Shown here: positions 33,207 through 41,175 of the stretch, piece after piece
Position numbering within the stretch: position 1 is the stretch's first letter
How the letters are laid out: the number at the start of each line of letters is the position of its first letter
Virus record (IMG/VR): IMGVR_UViG_3300025154_000016
Span: 1 to 52,255 of that record
Source of the DNA: a virus
DNA: 52,255 nucleotides
Strand: one strand, 5' to 3'
Translations under genes and position numbers: made by a program
Notes under the pieces: generated by a model
Seen by the model: only the letters and a program-made list of their open reading frames with translations
Database searches by the model: none
Told to the model about the DNA's origin: nothing

Positions 33207-36200
33207 ATGGTTAAAAAATTAGATGCAGTAGATAGCACAATTGATTTAGATATAACTAAAAGTGGAATTCGAAACATTTGGTTTGATGGAACCTATTATT
33301 TTATCGCTGATGTCGTTTTAGGAACGGGAAAGATCTATCGTTATAATTCTTCATGGGGTTCAAAAACAGAAGTCTGGTCGGGAACGATCTTTAAACAAGC
33401 CACTAATCAAGTTTCAGCAATCCCTTCAATCGGATATGTTAATTCTACATATTATGTTTTATTTTCTACAACATCTGGGGATGGAGCTTTATCCTATAAT
33501 AATATGGCGGTTCGCGTAGTCTCATCGACTGCGGGAGGAGGGGCAGCCACATGGACAGCCACAACTATTATTGATTCTGCTCCAGGTATAGCTCCCGTTA
33601 TAAATCAAATTCAAATTTTAGGAATTAGTACGACCCCTTATTTAGCGATAATTGGAGGCGCAAGTGGATCATCTAAATCTGGGTTAGCCATGACAGATAT
33701 AGATGGAGTACCTTTACATGTTTTGACATCTACAGGGCAATATACGGGATGTTTTTCTGATGGTACATACATCTGGTTTTTACATTGGTTAGCCGCAAAT
33801 ACATATGCAATCTATAAATGGTCGGCTGCGGGCGGCTTTGTTAGTGATTCAACTCCAACTTTAACGGGAGGATCGAATATTAATATGGATTATGCTCAAT
33901 ATTGGCGTGTAGGTCCTGCCCAATACATTATCTGGAAAGATATTTTTTATTATTGGTTGAATACAACCGATGGGTGGAAATTAGTGCCTAATTTAGATTC
34001 AGATAATCCTATTCCGCATTGGTCATTAGATGGCACCACGTTAGAAATTAATGCGGTCACGTATGGCAATCGCTATATAGAAGTCTTTGGATCGCAAATT
34101 GGAATGTATGCGTTATCCACCACATTAGTGCCAAAATTTGCATGGGATACCTATGTGGGAGAAGCAACTAATTTATATCAAATTACGACTGTGTCAGATA
34201 CAACCATCTTTGGCAAAGGAACTTATAAAATTGAAACGTATCCAACAGCCGATTTAGATTATCCGATCGAACCCTTTGAAGATCAAGCGATTAAACTCTA
34301 CGATTCCAACGATACCCAATTGATTCGGGGTTCCATGACCATCAGTAATGATGATAATATTGCCCCGTATATTATAACGGTGGAATCCTTTGCCAAAATT
34401 GATTTAAGTAAACCGATTACCTATTCGGGTACGAATAAAACTTTAGATGAAGCGATTACGGCAATCTTACCCTTAAATTGTGATTATATCATTAAAGGGA
34501 CATTTTCCACATCTGCTACGCCCCGGGATTATTCATGTATTGATATTCAACTCCAAGATTTGTTAACCGATTGGTGTCATGCCGATGGTAAAATTTGGTA
34601 TCTCGATGGGGAAGATCAACTCTATATTGATGCGGGAGCGGAAGATTCAACCAAAGATGTCTTAAGTGCGTCAGGGGTGTTTTGTGACATTAAACCCGCT
34701 CGGTTATTAAAGAAAGTCGGGACTGTCGAAGTGTGGGGGCAAGATGGGGCGTATTATAAGAAATCTTCAAATACTTCAAATGGGTATGTGTCGGATATTA
34801 AATACAGTATGCCTCAAGCTCAGATTGAAGAATGGGCAAATAGCGTCTTAACTAATACCTCCGTGAAAGTCCAACAATATATCTTAGGGAATGTGAATGT
34901 GGGGTTCTTTATTATTGGACAACAGATTACGCTCGAACAGAATTTTGCACCTTATAATATTACTTCCGATCAATATTATACCAAAGAAGGGGTGTTTGAT
35001 TATGTGACCGAACAATGGGACAAGATTATTGTACATGATGTGTTGCATTATTCGGTGGAAGCAATGGAACTTTCGGTTGAAAAAGTCGAAGATCATGTCA
35101 CGTATGTGGAAAATCGAATCGGAGAAGTGATTGAGACCGAGGTTGTGAAAGTGGATTCTTCGATTTCAAGCACGGTCGATGACTACAAGCGGGCGGGGGC
35201 ATTGGAGTGGGGTAGTTCGGGTGATCCCACTATTGGATCTATTGTAGAGCAAACCAATTGTGATGTGTCGATTCAAAGTAATTATTTGGATCATAATTAT
35301 CCATTAGAAATCTCCGATCAAGATGCCAGTTATTATGGACGTTGGTATTATGATTTCGGTGCAACATCAACACCTCAATATTTTAGTTGTTGGGTATCTG
35401 TTGATACAGCAGCTAAATCAACTTATTTATCAATTACTGCAAATGCATCTGGATTTACTACAGCTAATTTATCATTATTTCTGATCTTTGAATCAGATAA
35501 TAATATTAAAATCTACAATGGAGCAACATTAACAACAATCATGGCATACAGCCCAGCGACATGGTATCATATTGAATCATATTTAGATTGCTCAACTGAT
35601 ACATATACTTTATTTATTGATGGCACATATATCAATACATATGCTTTTAGAACAGTATTATCTGAAATACAATTTGTTACATTTTCAACTGTTGCTGGAA
35701 CTACTGGTTATAAATCCTATTTAGATGCGGTTTATATTGGCACAGACTACAAAGCCGCATGGGGTTCGCTCTATCCCGATCCGATCTTGAGTCGGCAATT
35801 GATTGCAGAAGATGGTTTTCGGCATGTGGATCGCTTTACAGACCAAGAAGTGGCGGGGGTCAAGACGTTTAGTGACTATATTCTGCTTTCTACCCCTTCC
35901 GCATTTTGTGTGGATAAAAATGATGCTCAAGCAATTCCTACGGCAGATGATACCAAAATAGCATTTGATGATGAAGATTATGATGATAATAGCGAATATG
36001 ATGCAGCAACTAATTATCGGTTTACGTGTAAGCGGGCGGGACTTTATCATTTTGATACCAGTGTATTATTAGCGGCTTCGGCTTGGACGGCGGGACAATA
36101 TACGTGGATTGCATTTTATAAGGGTGGTTCTAATTATAGAGTAGTTGATTCTTTTGAAATCGAAGCAAATGGTACGTTTGAGGTTCAATTATCAGGATCA

Positions 36201-36326
36201 ATGGATATTAAACTTGCGATTAATGATTATATTGAAGTTTGGGTTTACCATACGCGAGGAGCAGATACAAACACATCAGCCAGTGCGTTATATAATTATT
36301 TCAACGGACATCGGGTGATTGGATAA
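33207..36326 (+). CDS. Tail tip / receptor-binding protein, modular, 1039 aa
   Basis: Start ATG 33207 follows AGGAGA; an upstream GTG in frame adds 23 hydrophobic residues without an SD. Residues about 1-310 show repeated beta strands with IWFDGTYY and FSDGTYIWFL, like a beta-propeller; about 315-640 resemble a baseplate-hub domain (TTIFGKGTYKIETYP, LQDLLTDWCHADG); 640-680 coiled coil; 690-865 a concanavalin/LamG-like jelly roll (WYHIESYLDCSTDTYTLFIDG); 890-1039 a C1q-like trimer domain (TCKRAGLYHFDTSVLL). It probably both caps the tail and binds the host cell surface. Parts are markedly more AT-rich, suggesting domain exchange. Confidence 0.75.
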   Translation: MVKKLDAVDSTIDLDITKSGIRNIWFDGTYYFIADVVLGTGKIYRYNSSWGSKTEVWSGTIFKQATNQVSAIPSIGYVNSTYYVLFSTTSGDGALSYNNMAVRVVSSTAGGGAATWTATTIIDSAPGIAPVINQIQILGISTTPYLAIIGGASGSSKSGLAMTDIDGVPLHVLTSTGQYTGCFSDGTYIWFLHWLAANTYAIYKWSAAGGFVSDSTPTLTGGSNINMDYAQYWRVGPAQYIIWKDIFYYWLNTTDGWKLVPNLDSDNPIPHWSLDGTTLEINAVTYGNRYIEVFGSQIGMYALSTTLVPKFAWDTYVGEATNLYQITTVSDTTIFGKGTYKIETYPTADLDYPIEPFEDQAIKLYDSNDTQLIRGSMTISNDDNIAPYIITVESFAKIDLSKPITYSGTNKTLDEAITAILPLNCDYIIKGTFSTSATPRDYSCIDIQLQDLLTDWCHADGKIWYLDGEDQLYIDAGAEDSTKDVLSASGVFCDIKPARLLKKVGTVEVWGQDGAYYKKSSNTSNGYVSDIKYSMPQAQIEEWANSVLTNTSVKVQQYILGNVNVGFFIIGQQITLEQNFAPYNITSDQYYTKEGVFDYVTEQWDKIIVHDVLHYSVEAMELSVEKVEDHVTYVENRIGEVIETEVVKVDSSISSTVDDYKRAGALEWGSSGDPTIGSIVEQTNCDVSIQSNYLDHNYPLEISDQDASYYGRWYYDFGATSTPQYFSCWVSVDTAAKSTYLSITANASGFTTANLSLFLIFESDNNIKIYNGATLTTIMAYSPATWYHIESYLDCSTDTYTLFIDGTYINTYAFRTVLSEIQFVTFSTVAGTTGYKSYLDAVYIGTDYKAAWGSLYPDPILSRQLIAEDGFRHVDRFTDQEVAGVKTFSDYILLSTPSAFCVDKNDAQAIPTADDTKIAFDDEDYDDNSEYDAATNYRFTCKRAGLYHFDTSVLLAASAWTAGQYTWIAFYKGGSNYRVVDSFEIEANGTFEVQLSGSMDIKLAINDYIEVWVYHTRGADTNTSASALYNYFNGHRVIG

Positions 36327-36475
36327 TGAATAACAATCATTTAGATTATAACGAATTAGAAAACTATGCAAAAACATTAGAGCAGCGGATCGCCACGCTC
36401 GAAGGATTAGTCTTGGAAATGCGTAACGATCTTAAAACAATCAAGGAAGCGATACAAGATGCCCAAAAACCATAG
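36326..36475 (+). CDS. XhlA-like coiled-coil protein, 49 aa
   Basis: Short helical protein whose ELENYAKTLEQRIATLEG and MRNDLKTIKEAI segments resemble XhlA-type proteins found beside holins. Its start overlaps the stop of the tip protein gene (TAATG). It lacks the usual C-terminal membrane helix of XhlA, so it may pair with the membrane protein downstream. Confidence 0.55.
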   Translation: MNNNHLDYNELENYAKTLEQRIATLEGLVLEMRNDLKTIKEAIQDAQKP

Positions 36476-36533
36476 TTTGTTATATTATCAAGCCTATTAT
36501 TTTTTTCATAAACACAAAAAGAGGAAATCCAAA

Positions 36534-36950
36534 ATGAGTGAACCAATTGATCACCCCATTGTCGAATCAAATCCGACACCCAAGCCGTCTCCGTTTCCTA
36601 TTTCCATCGAGAATACAGAGAAGAAAGAGATCCCACCCATTACCGCAACGAAAATCGATAAATTTAGTCAAACTGCGAAAAAGTTGGGATTCGTGAAAAT
36701 ATCCAAATATTCCTTTGAAAAGGTCTTTTGGGTGGTGGCATGGTTACAATTCCTTTCCGCTACCCTTATGATTTGTATCGAATACCTTTCCAGTGTAGGA
36801 TTAGTCTGGAACGTGATTGCATTTACGGGACTCTTAATCTCGATGATCCGATCGTTTAATATTGTCGTGGTCGGAGCAATGATTAAATTCTTTAGCTCGT
36901 TGTTAGATAAAAAGAATGCCGATGAAACCGTTCCCGAACAAATCATCTAA
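36534..36950 (+). CDS. Membrane protein, possible holin, 138 aa
   Basis: Residues 1-60 are hydrophilic and Pro-rich; two or three membrane helices follow (about 65-84, 86-105 and 106-123), then a charged tail. Position after virion genes fits a holin. No endolysin is recognised anywhere in the genome. Start at ATG 36534 follows GAGGAAATCC; a longer reading from 36459 lacks an SD. Confidence 0.55.
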   Translation: MSEPIDHPIVESNPTPKPSPFPISIENTEKKEIPPITATKIDKFSQTAKKLGFVKISKYSFEKVFWVVAWLQFLSATLMICIEYLSSVGLVWNVIAFTGLLISMIRSFNIVVVGAMIKFFSSLLDKKNADETVPEQII

Positions 36951-36987
36951 AGTTTTTTTAAAATCTCTTTTTTTCTTTCTTTTCCTA
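36951..36987 (+). terminator. T-rich late terminator
   Basis: Long runs of T (T7 at 36953-36959 and T7 at 36968-36974, then further CT-rich bases) directly after the last structural gene. U-rich tracts end transcription in archaea, so this is likely the end of the late operon. Confidence 0.5.
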
Positions 36988-37021
36988 ACCTTTATTTAGT
37001 TGCTCTCGATCTTAAGATCAT

Positions 37022-37201
37022 ATGTCGCGACCCTTACTTGCCATAAAGAAAAAGTGTTTAGAAGATTGTTGTGCCGGAGATTATACAGAATGGAAAGAAT
37101 GTCCAATCAAAGATTGTGCGTTATTTCCCTATCGATTAGGACATAATGAAAAACGAAAAGGAATTGGGAACCATAATGCCCAAGCCCCCAAAAAAACATG
37201 A
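37022..37201 (+). CDS. Small Cys-rich phage-type protein, 59 aa
   Basis: Five Cys with CLEDCC, CPIKDC and PYRLG, a pattern seen in a widespread group of small phage proteins whose function is unknown; the Cys could bind one zinc. Followed by a basic tail. Last rightward gene before the convergent leftward block. Confidence 0.7.
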   Translation: MSRPLLAIKKKCLEDCCAGDYTEWKECPIKDCALFPYRLGHNEKRKGIGNHNAQAPKKT

Positions 37202-37208
37202 ACTCAAG

Positions 37209-37316
37209 TTAATCTTTTTTTACGTAATTTTCTATTTCATGAATCAATTCACAGAACCACCATATTTTTAGTTCTGTTGTGAGATCTTGAATGTGATCAG
37301 GATCAAAAGTGACCAT
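37209..37316 (-). CDS. Small hypothetical protein, 35 aa
   Basis: Helical peptide with a Trp-rich core (KIWWFCELIHEIENY). The ATG follows GGGGTGAACAC, a strong SD, and a TATA-like stretch lies near 37350, so it is probably real despite its size. The 3' end is seven bases from the convergent rightward gene. Confidence 0.5.
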   Translation of the reverse strand: MVTFDPDHIQDLTTELKIWWFCELIHEIENYVKKD

Positions 37317-37473
37317 GTGTTCACCCCTATGGGATATCGTGATCAGATATAAAAAGATAGCGCTTAGAAAAAATAAAAAAGCATTCTAAAGGGTCCAGCT
37401 TTAGAACTGCAATGAATGAAAACGACTTCCAATCTTATAAGAAAAAGAAGGAAAAAAGGGTATTTATAGTTAT
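37317..37473 (-). promoter_or_regulatory. Promoter region and short gene-free stretch
   Basis: 157 bases with TATA-like sequence near 37345-37355 and a CTTATAAG palindrome near 37434. Also A-rich runs that may end transcription of the leftward gene above. Nothing else apparent. Confidence 0.35.
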
Positions 37474-37716
37474 TTAAAATAGATTCGCTAATTCCTTGGT
37501 CATTTTTTCTTTATTCTCTCGGCTTAAAGGTGGTTGCATGATATATTGTTTCATTTCATCTGGGATGTAATCTGAATCCCAGAAATTAAAGATACCAACT
37601 TTTAAAATTGGAGAATATCCCACATGGATTAAAGCAAATGGGACATTCGAATAAAGCACGTCCCGAATCGCTTCAAATTGTTTATAGTCTAAATTAGGTA
37701 TTTTACACAGTCGCAT
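37474..37716 (-). CDS. Hypothetical protein, 80 aa
   Basis: Alpha/beta protein with aromatic core segments (ALIHVGYSPI, GIFNFWDSD). Start at 37716 follows GGAGGTGA, a near-complete SD. No recognised family. Confidence 0.65.
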   Translation of the reverse strand: MRLCKIPNLDYKQFEAIRDVLYSNVPFALIHVGYSPILKVGIFNFWDSDYIPDEMKQYIMQPPLSRENKEKMTKELANLF

Positions 37717-37730
37717 AGTTGTTTCACCTC

Positions 37731-37889
37731 CTAAAAGATTTCTTCCCATGATCCGCTTTCTTCAAAGCATTCACAACATGGAAAATGATTTAACATATAC
37801 TCGTTCCATTCCACTTCCGTCTTAATGATGCACGGAGACTTTCGATGAGAACAAAGACAGCGATAGGTATGGGCAGTCGGCTCACTCAT
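37731..37889 (-). CDS. Zinc-binding hypothetical protein, 52 aa
   Basis: Contains CLCSH near the N-terminus and CCEC near the C-terminus plus one extra Cys, consistent with a single zinc site. It ends with a TAG that lies in the leader of the next gene. Confidence 0.6.
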   Translation of the reverse strand: MSEPTAHTYRCLCSHRKSPCIIKTEVEWNEYMLNHFPCCECFEESGSWEEIF

Positions 37890-37892
37890 GCC

Positions 37893-38057
37893 TTATCCCT
37901 CTGCATTTAAGAGTTCATCAATACTCATGATACAATCTTCTGCCAATTCAACCGCATCTTCATCGGTATAATCATATGTTGATTTCTTATTGCGATATGC
38001 TTGAATTGTTTTATTAATCGCTTTTCGCATGGCTTCTAAGGCTTTATTCTCGGTCAT
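37893..38057 (-). CDS. Hypothetical acidic protein, 54 aa
   Basis: Small helical protein, basic at the N-terminus and acidic at the C-terminus (DEDAVELAED). Start overlaps the preceding TGA (ATGA). Unknown role. Confidence 0.55.
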   Translation of the reverse strand: MTENKALEAMRKAINKTIQAYRNKKSTYDYTDEDAVELAEDCIMSIDELLNAEG

Positions 38058-38284
38058 TGATTTTCCCGTTCCTTTTTTAAATTCGTAATCTCTTCCGTTA
38101 ATTCATTTAAGATGAGATTATTTTCTTTAACAATCATTTGTGTAATTCTTTTGATTAATATCTGATCCCAAATATCTAATATTTGATCCCAATCAGTTTG
38201 AGGTAATATATTAATTACAGTGGGAATTTGTTTTAAGACTTCAAACAATTTGGTGGTAAGTTCTTTGATTTCTTCTTTATCCAT
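38054..38284 (-). CDS. Helical hypothetical protein, 76 aa
   Basis: Ile/Leu-rich amphipathic helices with an acidic start and a Lys/Glu-rich end, probably a small oligomeric coiled-coil protein. Four-base overlap with the gene below. Confidence 0.6.
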   Translation of the reverse strand: MDKEEIKELTTKLFEVLKQIPTVINILPQTDWDQILDIWDQILIKRITQMIVKENNLILNELTEEITNLKKERENQ

Positions 38285-38796
38285 TATATAATCACTTCTT
38301 TTTGATATTTAGAACATTCACAAAATCCCAGTCGATACCGCCATTTTAATTGATCTAATGGTCTTCCATTTGCCCCACATTCAAAATCACAAATGGGATA
38401 GATTTCTGGATCGGGATGTTCCAAATCTAAATAATCTCTGGTGGGTAAATAATCTGAAAATTGACATGTAAAACATTGGTAAGGAACAATATTGGTTTTG
38501 AATCTATTCCATAATTGAATTAATTTAAGTTGATCCTTTGTTAAAGGTTTTTCTTCTGCTTCTTTGCATTTTTGTTGTAAAATCAAATCATCAGAATCTA
38601 ATTTGGCTTGAATCTCGGCTTTCCATTTAATGGAATCTTCATCCATTTTCATCCATTGTTTCCATTGTTGCACTTTTCGTTCTACCATCTCAAAGAATGA
38701 ATGGGAACTATAATGCTCGTCTTCTAAATCACTAATCATATTCTTCAAATCAGCGATTAATGTATTTTTGTGTTTATGTATATAAATTTCATCCAT
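38284..38796 (-). CDS. Cys-containing protein, 170 aa, paralogous N-terminus
   Basis: Residues 1-50 (with IADLKNMISDLEDEH) match the 59-aa protein at 7-186, so this may be a fused longer version. The C-terminal 80 residues carry CFTC, CDFECG and CECS, a likely zinc module. Start at 38796 follows AGGTGTTAATA. Confidence 0.7.
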   Translation of the reverse strand: MDEIYIHKHKNTLIADLKNMISDLEDEHYSSHSFFEMVERKVQQWKQWMKMDEDSIKWKAEIQAKLDSDDLILQQKCKEAEEKPLTKDQLKLIQLWNRFKTNIVPYQCFTCQFSDYLPTRDYLDLEHPDPEIYPICDFECGANGRPLDQLKWRYRLGFCECSKYQKEVII

Positions 38797-39004
38797 TATT
38801 AACACCTATTATCTTATTCCATAATCTTTCAACATTATATAAACAGATCCATAATAATGAATAAAGATCTTTTTTAGGGGTAAAATAATGCCCATTTCGA
38901 CATAACATATAACCAATATAATCTGAAGTCATATCGGTTTCTTCAGCAATTTCCAATGTCCCACAAATCGGACATTCTAATTCTTTTTGTTGATTTTTTT
39001 TCAT
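38789..39004 (-). CDS. Zinc-ribbon protein, 71 aa
   Basis: CPICG and C-R-N-G-H motifs in the first 45 residues give a ribbon-type site (CPICG, then CRNGHYF as in C2-CH). A hydrophobic helix follows (LYSLLWICLYNV). Start at 39004 has GGTGG nine bases upstream. Confidence 0.6.
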   Translation of the reverse strand: MKKNQQKELECPICGTLEIAEETDMTSDYIGYMLCRNGHYFTPKKDLYSLLWICLYNVERLWNKIIGVNNG

Positions 39005-39005
39005 T

Positions 39006-39182
39006 CTATTCATTCCACCATTGTTCTTCTTCTAAAATATATTTCTTCATTTCGGCAATCCAAAATCGCAATCCTTTCTTCCAATCTTCTCGTTCTGTTT
39101 GAGAATAATTCTTATCGGCTTGTAATAACTGTTTGAGTTGGGCTATATGTCTGGCTCCATGTTCCAATTTTGATTCACTCAT
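39006..39182 (-). CDS. Helical hypothetical protein, 58 aa
   Basis: Lys/Glu/Gln-rich, probably one helical hairpin, ending in EEEQWWNE. Start at 39182 after GGAAGTGA. Unknown. Confidence 0.6.
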   Translation of the reverse strand: MSESKLEHGARHIAQLKQLLQADKNYSQTEREDWKKGLRFWIAEMKKYILEEEQWWNE

Positions 39183-39199
39183 TGTATTCACTTCCAAAT

Positions 39200-39427
39200 T
39201 TATGTTAAAAAAAGCAGGTCGCCCCATAAGGTTAATTGTTGAGGTTCGTTATTGATGGTTTTAATATATTTTAAACCATAGAAATCAATTTTAGGTCGCC
39301 CTTTCATAAAATAACACCTATCACACATATATATAGTAGGTCGTTCGCCGCGATAATAGATTTCATGATAATGCATTTCTAATGATTCTAAACCACACAA
39401 ATTACATTTGTATTTCGTTGGATTCAT
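39200..39427 (-). CDS. Zinc-ribbon protein, 75 aa
   Basis: Four Cys in CNLCG and CDRC spaced by about 25 residues form a clear zinc-ribbon. C-terminal half is beta-like. Start at 39427 follows GAGGGTG and overlaps the stop of the gene above. Confidence 0.65.
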   Translation of the reverse strand: MNPTKYKCNLCGLESLEMHYHEIYYRGERPTIYMCDRCYFMKGRPKIDFYGLKYIKTINNEPQQLTLWGDLLFLT

Positions 39428-39573
39428 ATCGGACACCCTCGCATAGTATTACAGATTGGACACATATAGAGTTCCACTTTGGGGGTTTTAAAGACTTTCA
39501 CTAATGTCCAATGAATTTTATCCGTAGGAACTATCGAATAGCCTTTTTTACAGATAAAACAAAAAAGCATCAT
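39424..39573 (-). CDS. Zinc-ribbon protein, 49 aa
   Basis: CFICKKGY at the N-terminus and CPIC...CPI at the end make a compact zinc ribbon. Two adjacent start codons (39573 or 39570) overlap the stop of the 181-aa gene. One of four small zinc proteins in this operon. Confidence 0.6.
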   Translation of the reverse strand: MMLFCFICKKGYSIVPTDKIHWTLVKVFKTPKVELYMCPICNTMRGCPI

Positions 39574-40115
39574 AAAGCGAAACCCTCCCACTTTTCTATT
39601 GGTTGGGTTAACGCCGTCTTCAAATCAATGACTAATATATGATTCGCTTGCATGAATTCATATTCTTGAACCACGCCTTTCGAATATTTTGATTGTAAAA
39701 GATCTATTCTTTCTTTGGTTATTTGCATGCGAATGTATTGCACGGTTTCCGAAGCAGATTCCAGAACCACGCCGACCACGCCCGAATCATAATTCTTCTT
39801 TTTGGAATCACAAGATGCTGTTATGATTTGATTACATGTTGGACAAATACACCGACCTAAAGCATCTTTTTTCATGAATCGAGAGAGATAAAACAAATCC
39901 TCCGCCACGTAGTCGGGTTGAAAGAGTTCTTTGCGTTGTTTAAACTCTTGGGCAGACCGTTCAACTTCAATGCAATGGCTATGCGTAATCGGACTAAAGG
40001 CATGATAGCCCTTTGCATTCAATTCCAGATAGGCTTTGATATTCTCATCTAATGATGCTTGTTCCCGACCCGTATATTTGCTCATCAGATAGCAACAGAC
40101 TTCTTGTGGGTTCAT
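39570..40115 (-). CDS. Nucleoside deoxyribosyltransferase/DUF1937-like protein with zinc insertion
   Basis: 181 aa. The outline CCYLMSKYTG, then a long helix, KGYHAFSPITHSH, then YDSGVVGVVLESA resembles DUF1937 and nucleoside 2-deoxyribosyltransferase-like folds, where the N-terminal Y/T loop and a Ser-Pro-Ile-x-His motif line the nucleotide site. An inserted CICPTC...C segment (about residues 88-102) is unusual. The role could be in nucleotide or modified-base metabolism, or in nucleotide sensing. Weak homology by eye. Confidence 0.5.
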   Translation of the reverse strand: MNPQEVCCYLMSKYTGREQASLDENIKAYLELNAKGYHAFSPITHSHCIEVERSAQEFKQRKELFQPDYVAEDLFYLSRFMKKDALGRCICPTCNQIITASCDSKKKNYDSGVVGVVLESASETVQYIRMQITKERIDLLQSKYSKGVVQEYEFMQANHILVIDLKTALTQPIEKWEGFAL

Positions 40116-40306
40116 TGTGATTGCTCCTTTTCCGTTAATGGTAATCCATATAATTCTTCATCAGAAATATGCTCTCGTAATCGATTAAAATAATCCCCCG
40201 TAAAATCTCCCCCATTAAATCGTAAACACCGAAAACAGACTTCATCATCTTCATCGGGAGCATAACGAATACAGAGCCAACATTTCGGATATTCGATTTT
40301 AATCAT
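40112..40306 (-). CDS. Zinc-binding hypothetical protein, 64 aa
   Basis: CWLC and CFRC separated by 13 residues form a zinc knuckle; the rest is acidic. It overlaps both neighbours by four bases, so it is translated with them. Confidence 0.65.
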   Translation of the reverse strand: MIKIEYPKCWLCIRYAPDEDDEVCFRCLRFNGGDFTGDYFNRLREHISDEELYGLPLTEKEQSQ

Positions 40307-40614
40307 TCATGGGACACCTCGCGGGGTTGCCAATTCTTCATATCATTATCATGTTTTGTTCCCCAACATAAACACCCACCCATTTCCGATTCCTCGCACG
40401 GATGATCTAATTCATCTATAGGCATGTCTTCATCAAGTTCATGTTCTTTATCACAAATCCATGTTTGCCTACACCAACGACATAAAGATTTGAGTTGGGC
40501 GATCTGCTGGCGGATTTCTTTGGATTTCTCTAATAATATATGATTATCTCGAAATATTCCTTTATAAATATCAATTAAATCCAACAATTCTTCTAATAAC
40601 GCTCGATCACTCAT
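40303..40614 (-). CDS. Hypothetical Cys-rich protein, 103 aa
   Basis: A helical N-terminal half is followed by CRWC, C-D, C and CLCW, a zinc-binding C-terminus. Start at 40614 after AAGGTGTTAATACG; the longer reading has no SD and runs through the HNH gene. Confidence 0.65.
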   Translation of the reverse strand: MSDRALLEELLDLIDIYKGIFRDNHILLEKSKEIRQQIAQLKSLCRWCRQTWICDKEHELDEDMPIDELDHPCEESEMGGCLCWGTKHDNDMKNWQPREVSHE

Positions 40615-40895
40615 CGTATTAACACCTTTGTTTCTTTCAAAATTAATTGATTTATTTTTTTCATTTTTATGATTTGTAGATGTATTTTTTGATGGCAGGA
40701 AGCACATAAGGGTATGCATTTGTTGATTTCTTCTTGAATCATTTGATCAGATTTTCCCAGACATGTCCGATAATTTATTTCGAAATATTTTGTAGTTGAA
40801 TCGATATGATGCCAAGCAATATTTATTTTTGTTTTTGTATTATTACAAAGAAAACATGGTTTTCTCCATTTATTATTAAATTCAATTTTTTTCAT
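40611..40895 (-). CDS. HNH-type endonuclease, second copy
   Basis: 94 aa. CFLC, then AWHHIDS, then NKCIPLCASCHQKIH: the same arrangement as the HNH protein beside TerL, with a basic Lys-rich C-terminal tail. Start at 40895 shares bases with the stop of a 21-codon ORF (TAATG). May be a homing-type or packaging nuclease. AT-rich coding sequence suggests separate origin. Confidence 0.75.
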   Translation of the reverse strand: MKKIEFNNKWRKPCFLCNNTKTKINIAWHHIDSTTKYFEINYRTCLGKSDQMIQEEINKCIPLCASCHQKIHLQIIKMKKINQLILKETKVLIR

Positions 40896-40960
40896 TAATC
40901 CCAACAACATTCAATTTTTATTTGTCTGTAGTTTTTGAGAATTAATTTATCATCATTCAT
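40895..40960 (-). CDS. Possible micro-protein, 21 aa
   Basis: A 21-codon ORF (start MNDDKLILKN, end ECCWD) whose ATG lies in the stop region of the upstream gene and whose TAA overlaps the HNH start. The coupling at both ends suggests it is translated. Confidence 0.4.
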   Translation of the reverse strand: MNDDKLILKNYRQIKIECCWD

Positions 40961-41174
40961 TATTATCACTCATGTTTGGTTCTTTTTGAAAAAAATCCCG
41001 TAATGTATAGAGTTCTTTCGGATCAATTTCGGATTCTTTATGCGTAAAATAGATTTCGGTTAATTTACATGCAATCTCTTCTTTTTTCGGATAACAAATC
41101 GCTTTCGCACAAAAATACCCAAAAATCATAAAGATTTGATCGGCTAATTGTTTATTTTCGTCACAAATATTCAT
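40953..41174 (-). CDS. Hypothetical protein, 73 aa
   Basis: Helical protein with three Cys and an acidic C-terminus. No recognised family. GGAGAAAGATTTAAG precedes the ATG. Confidence 0.6.
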   Translation of the reverse strand: MNICDENKQLADQIFMIFGYFCAKAICYPKKEEIACKLTEIYFTHKESEIDPKELYTLRDFFQKEPNMSDNNE

Positions 41175-41175
41175 C

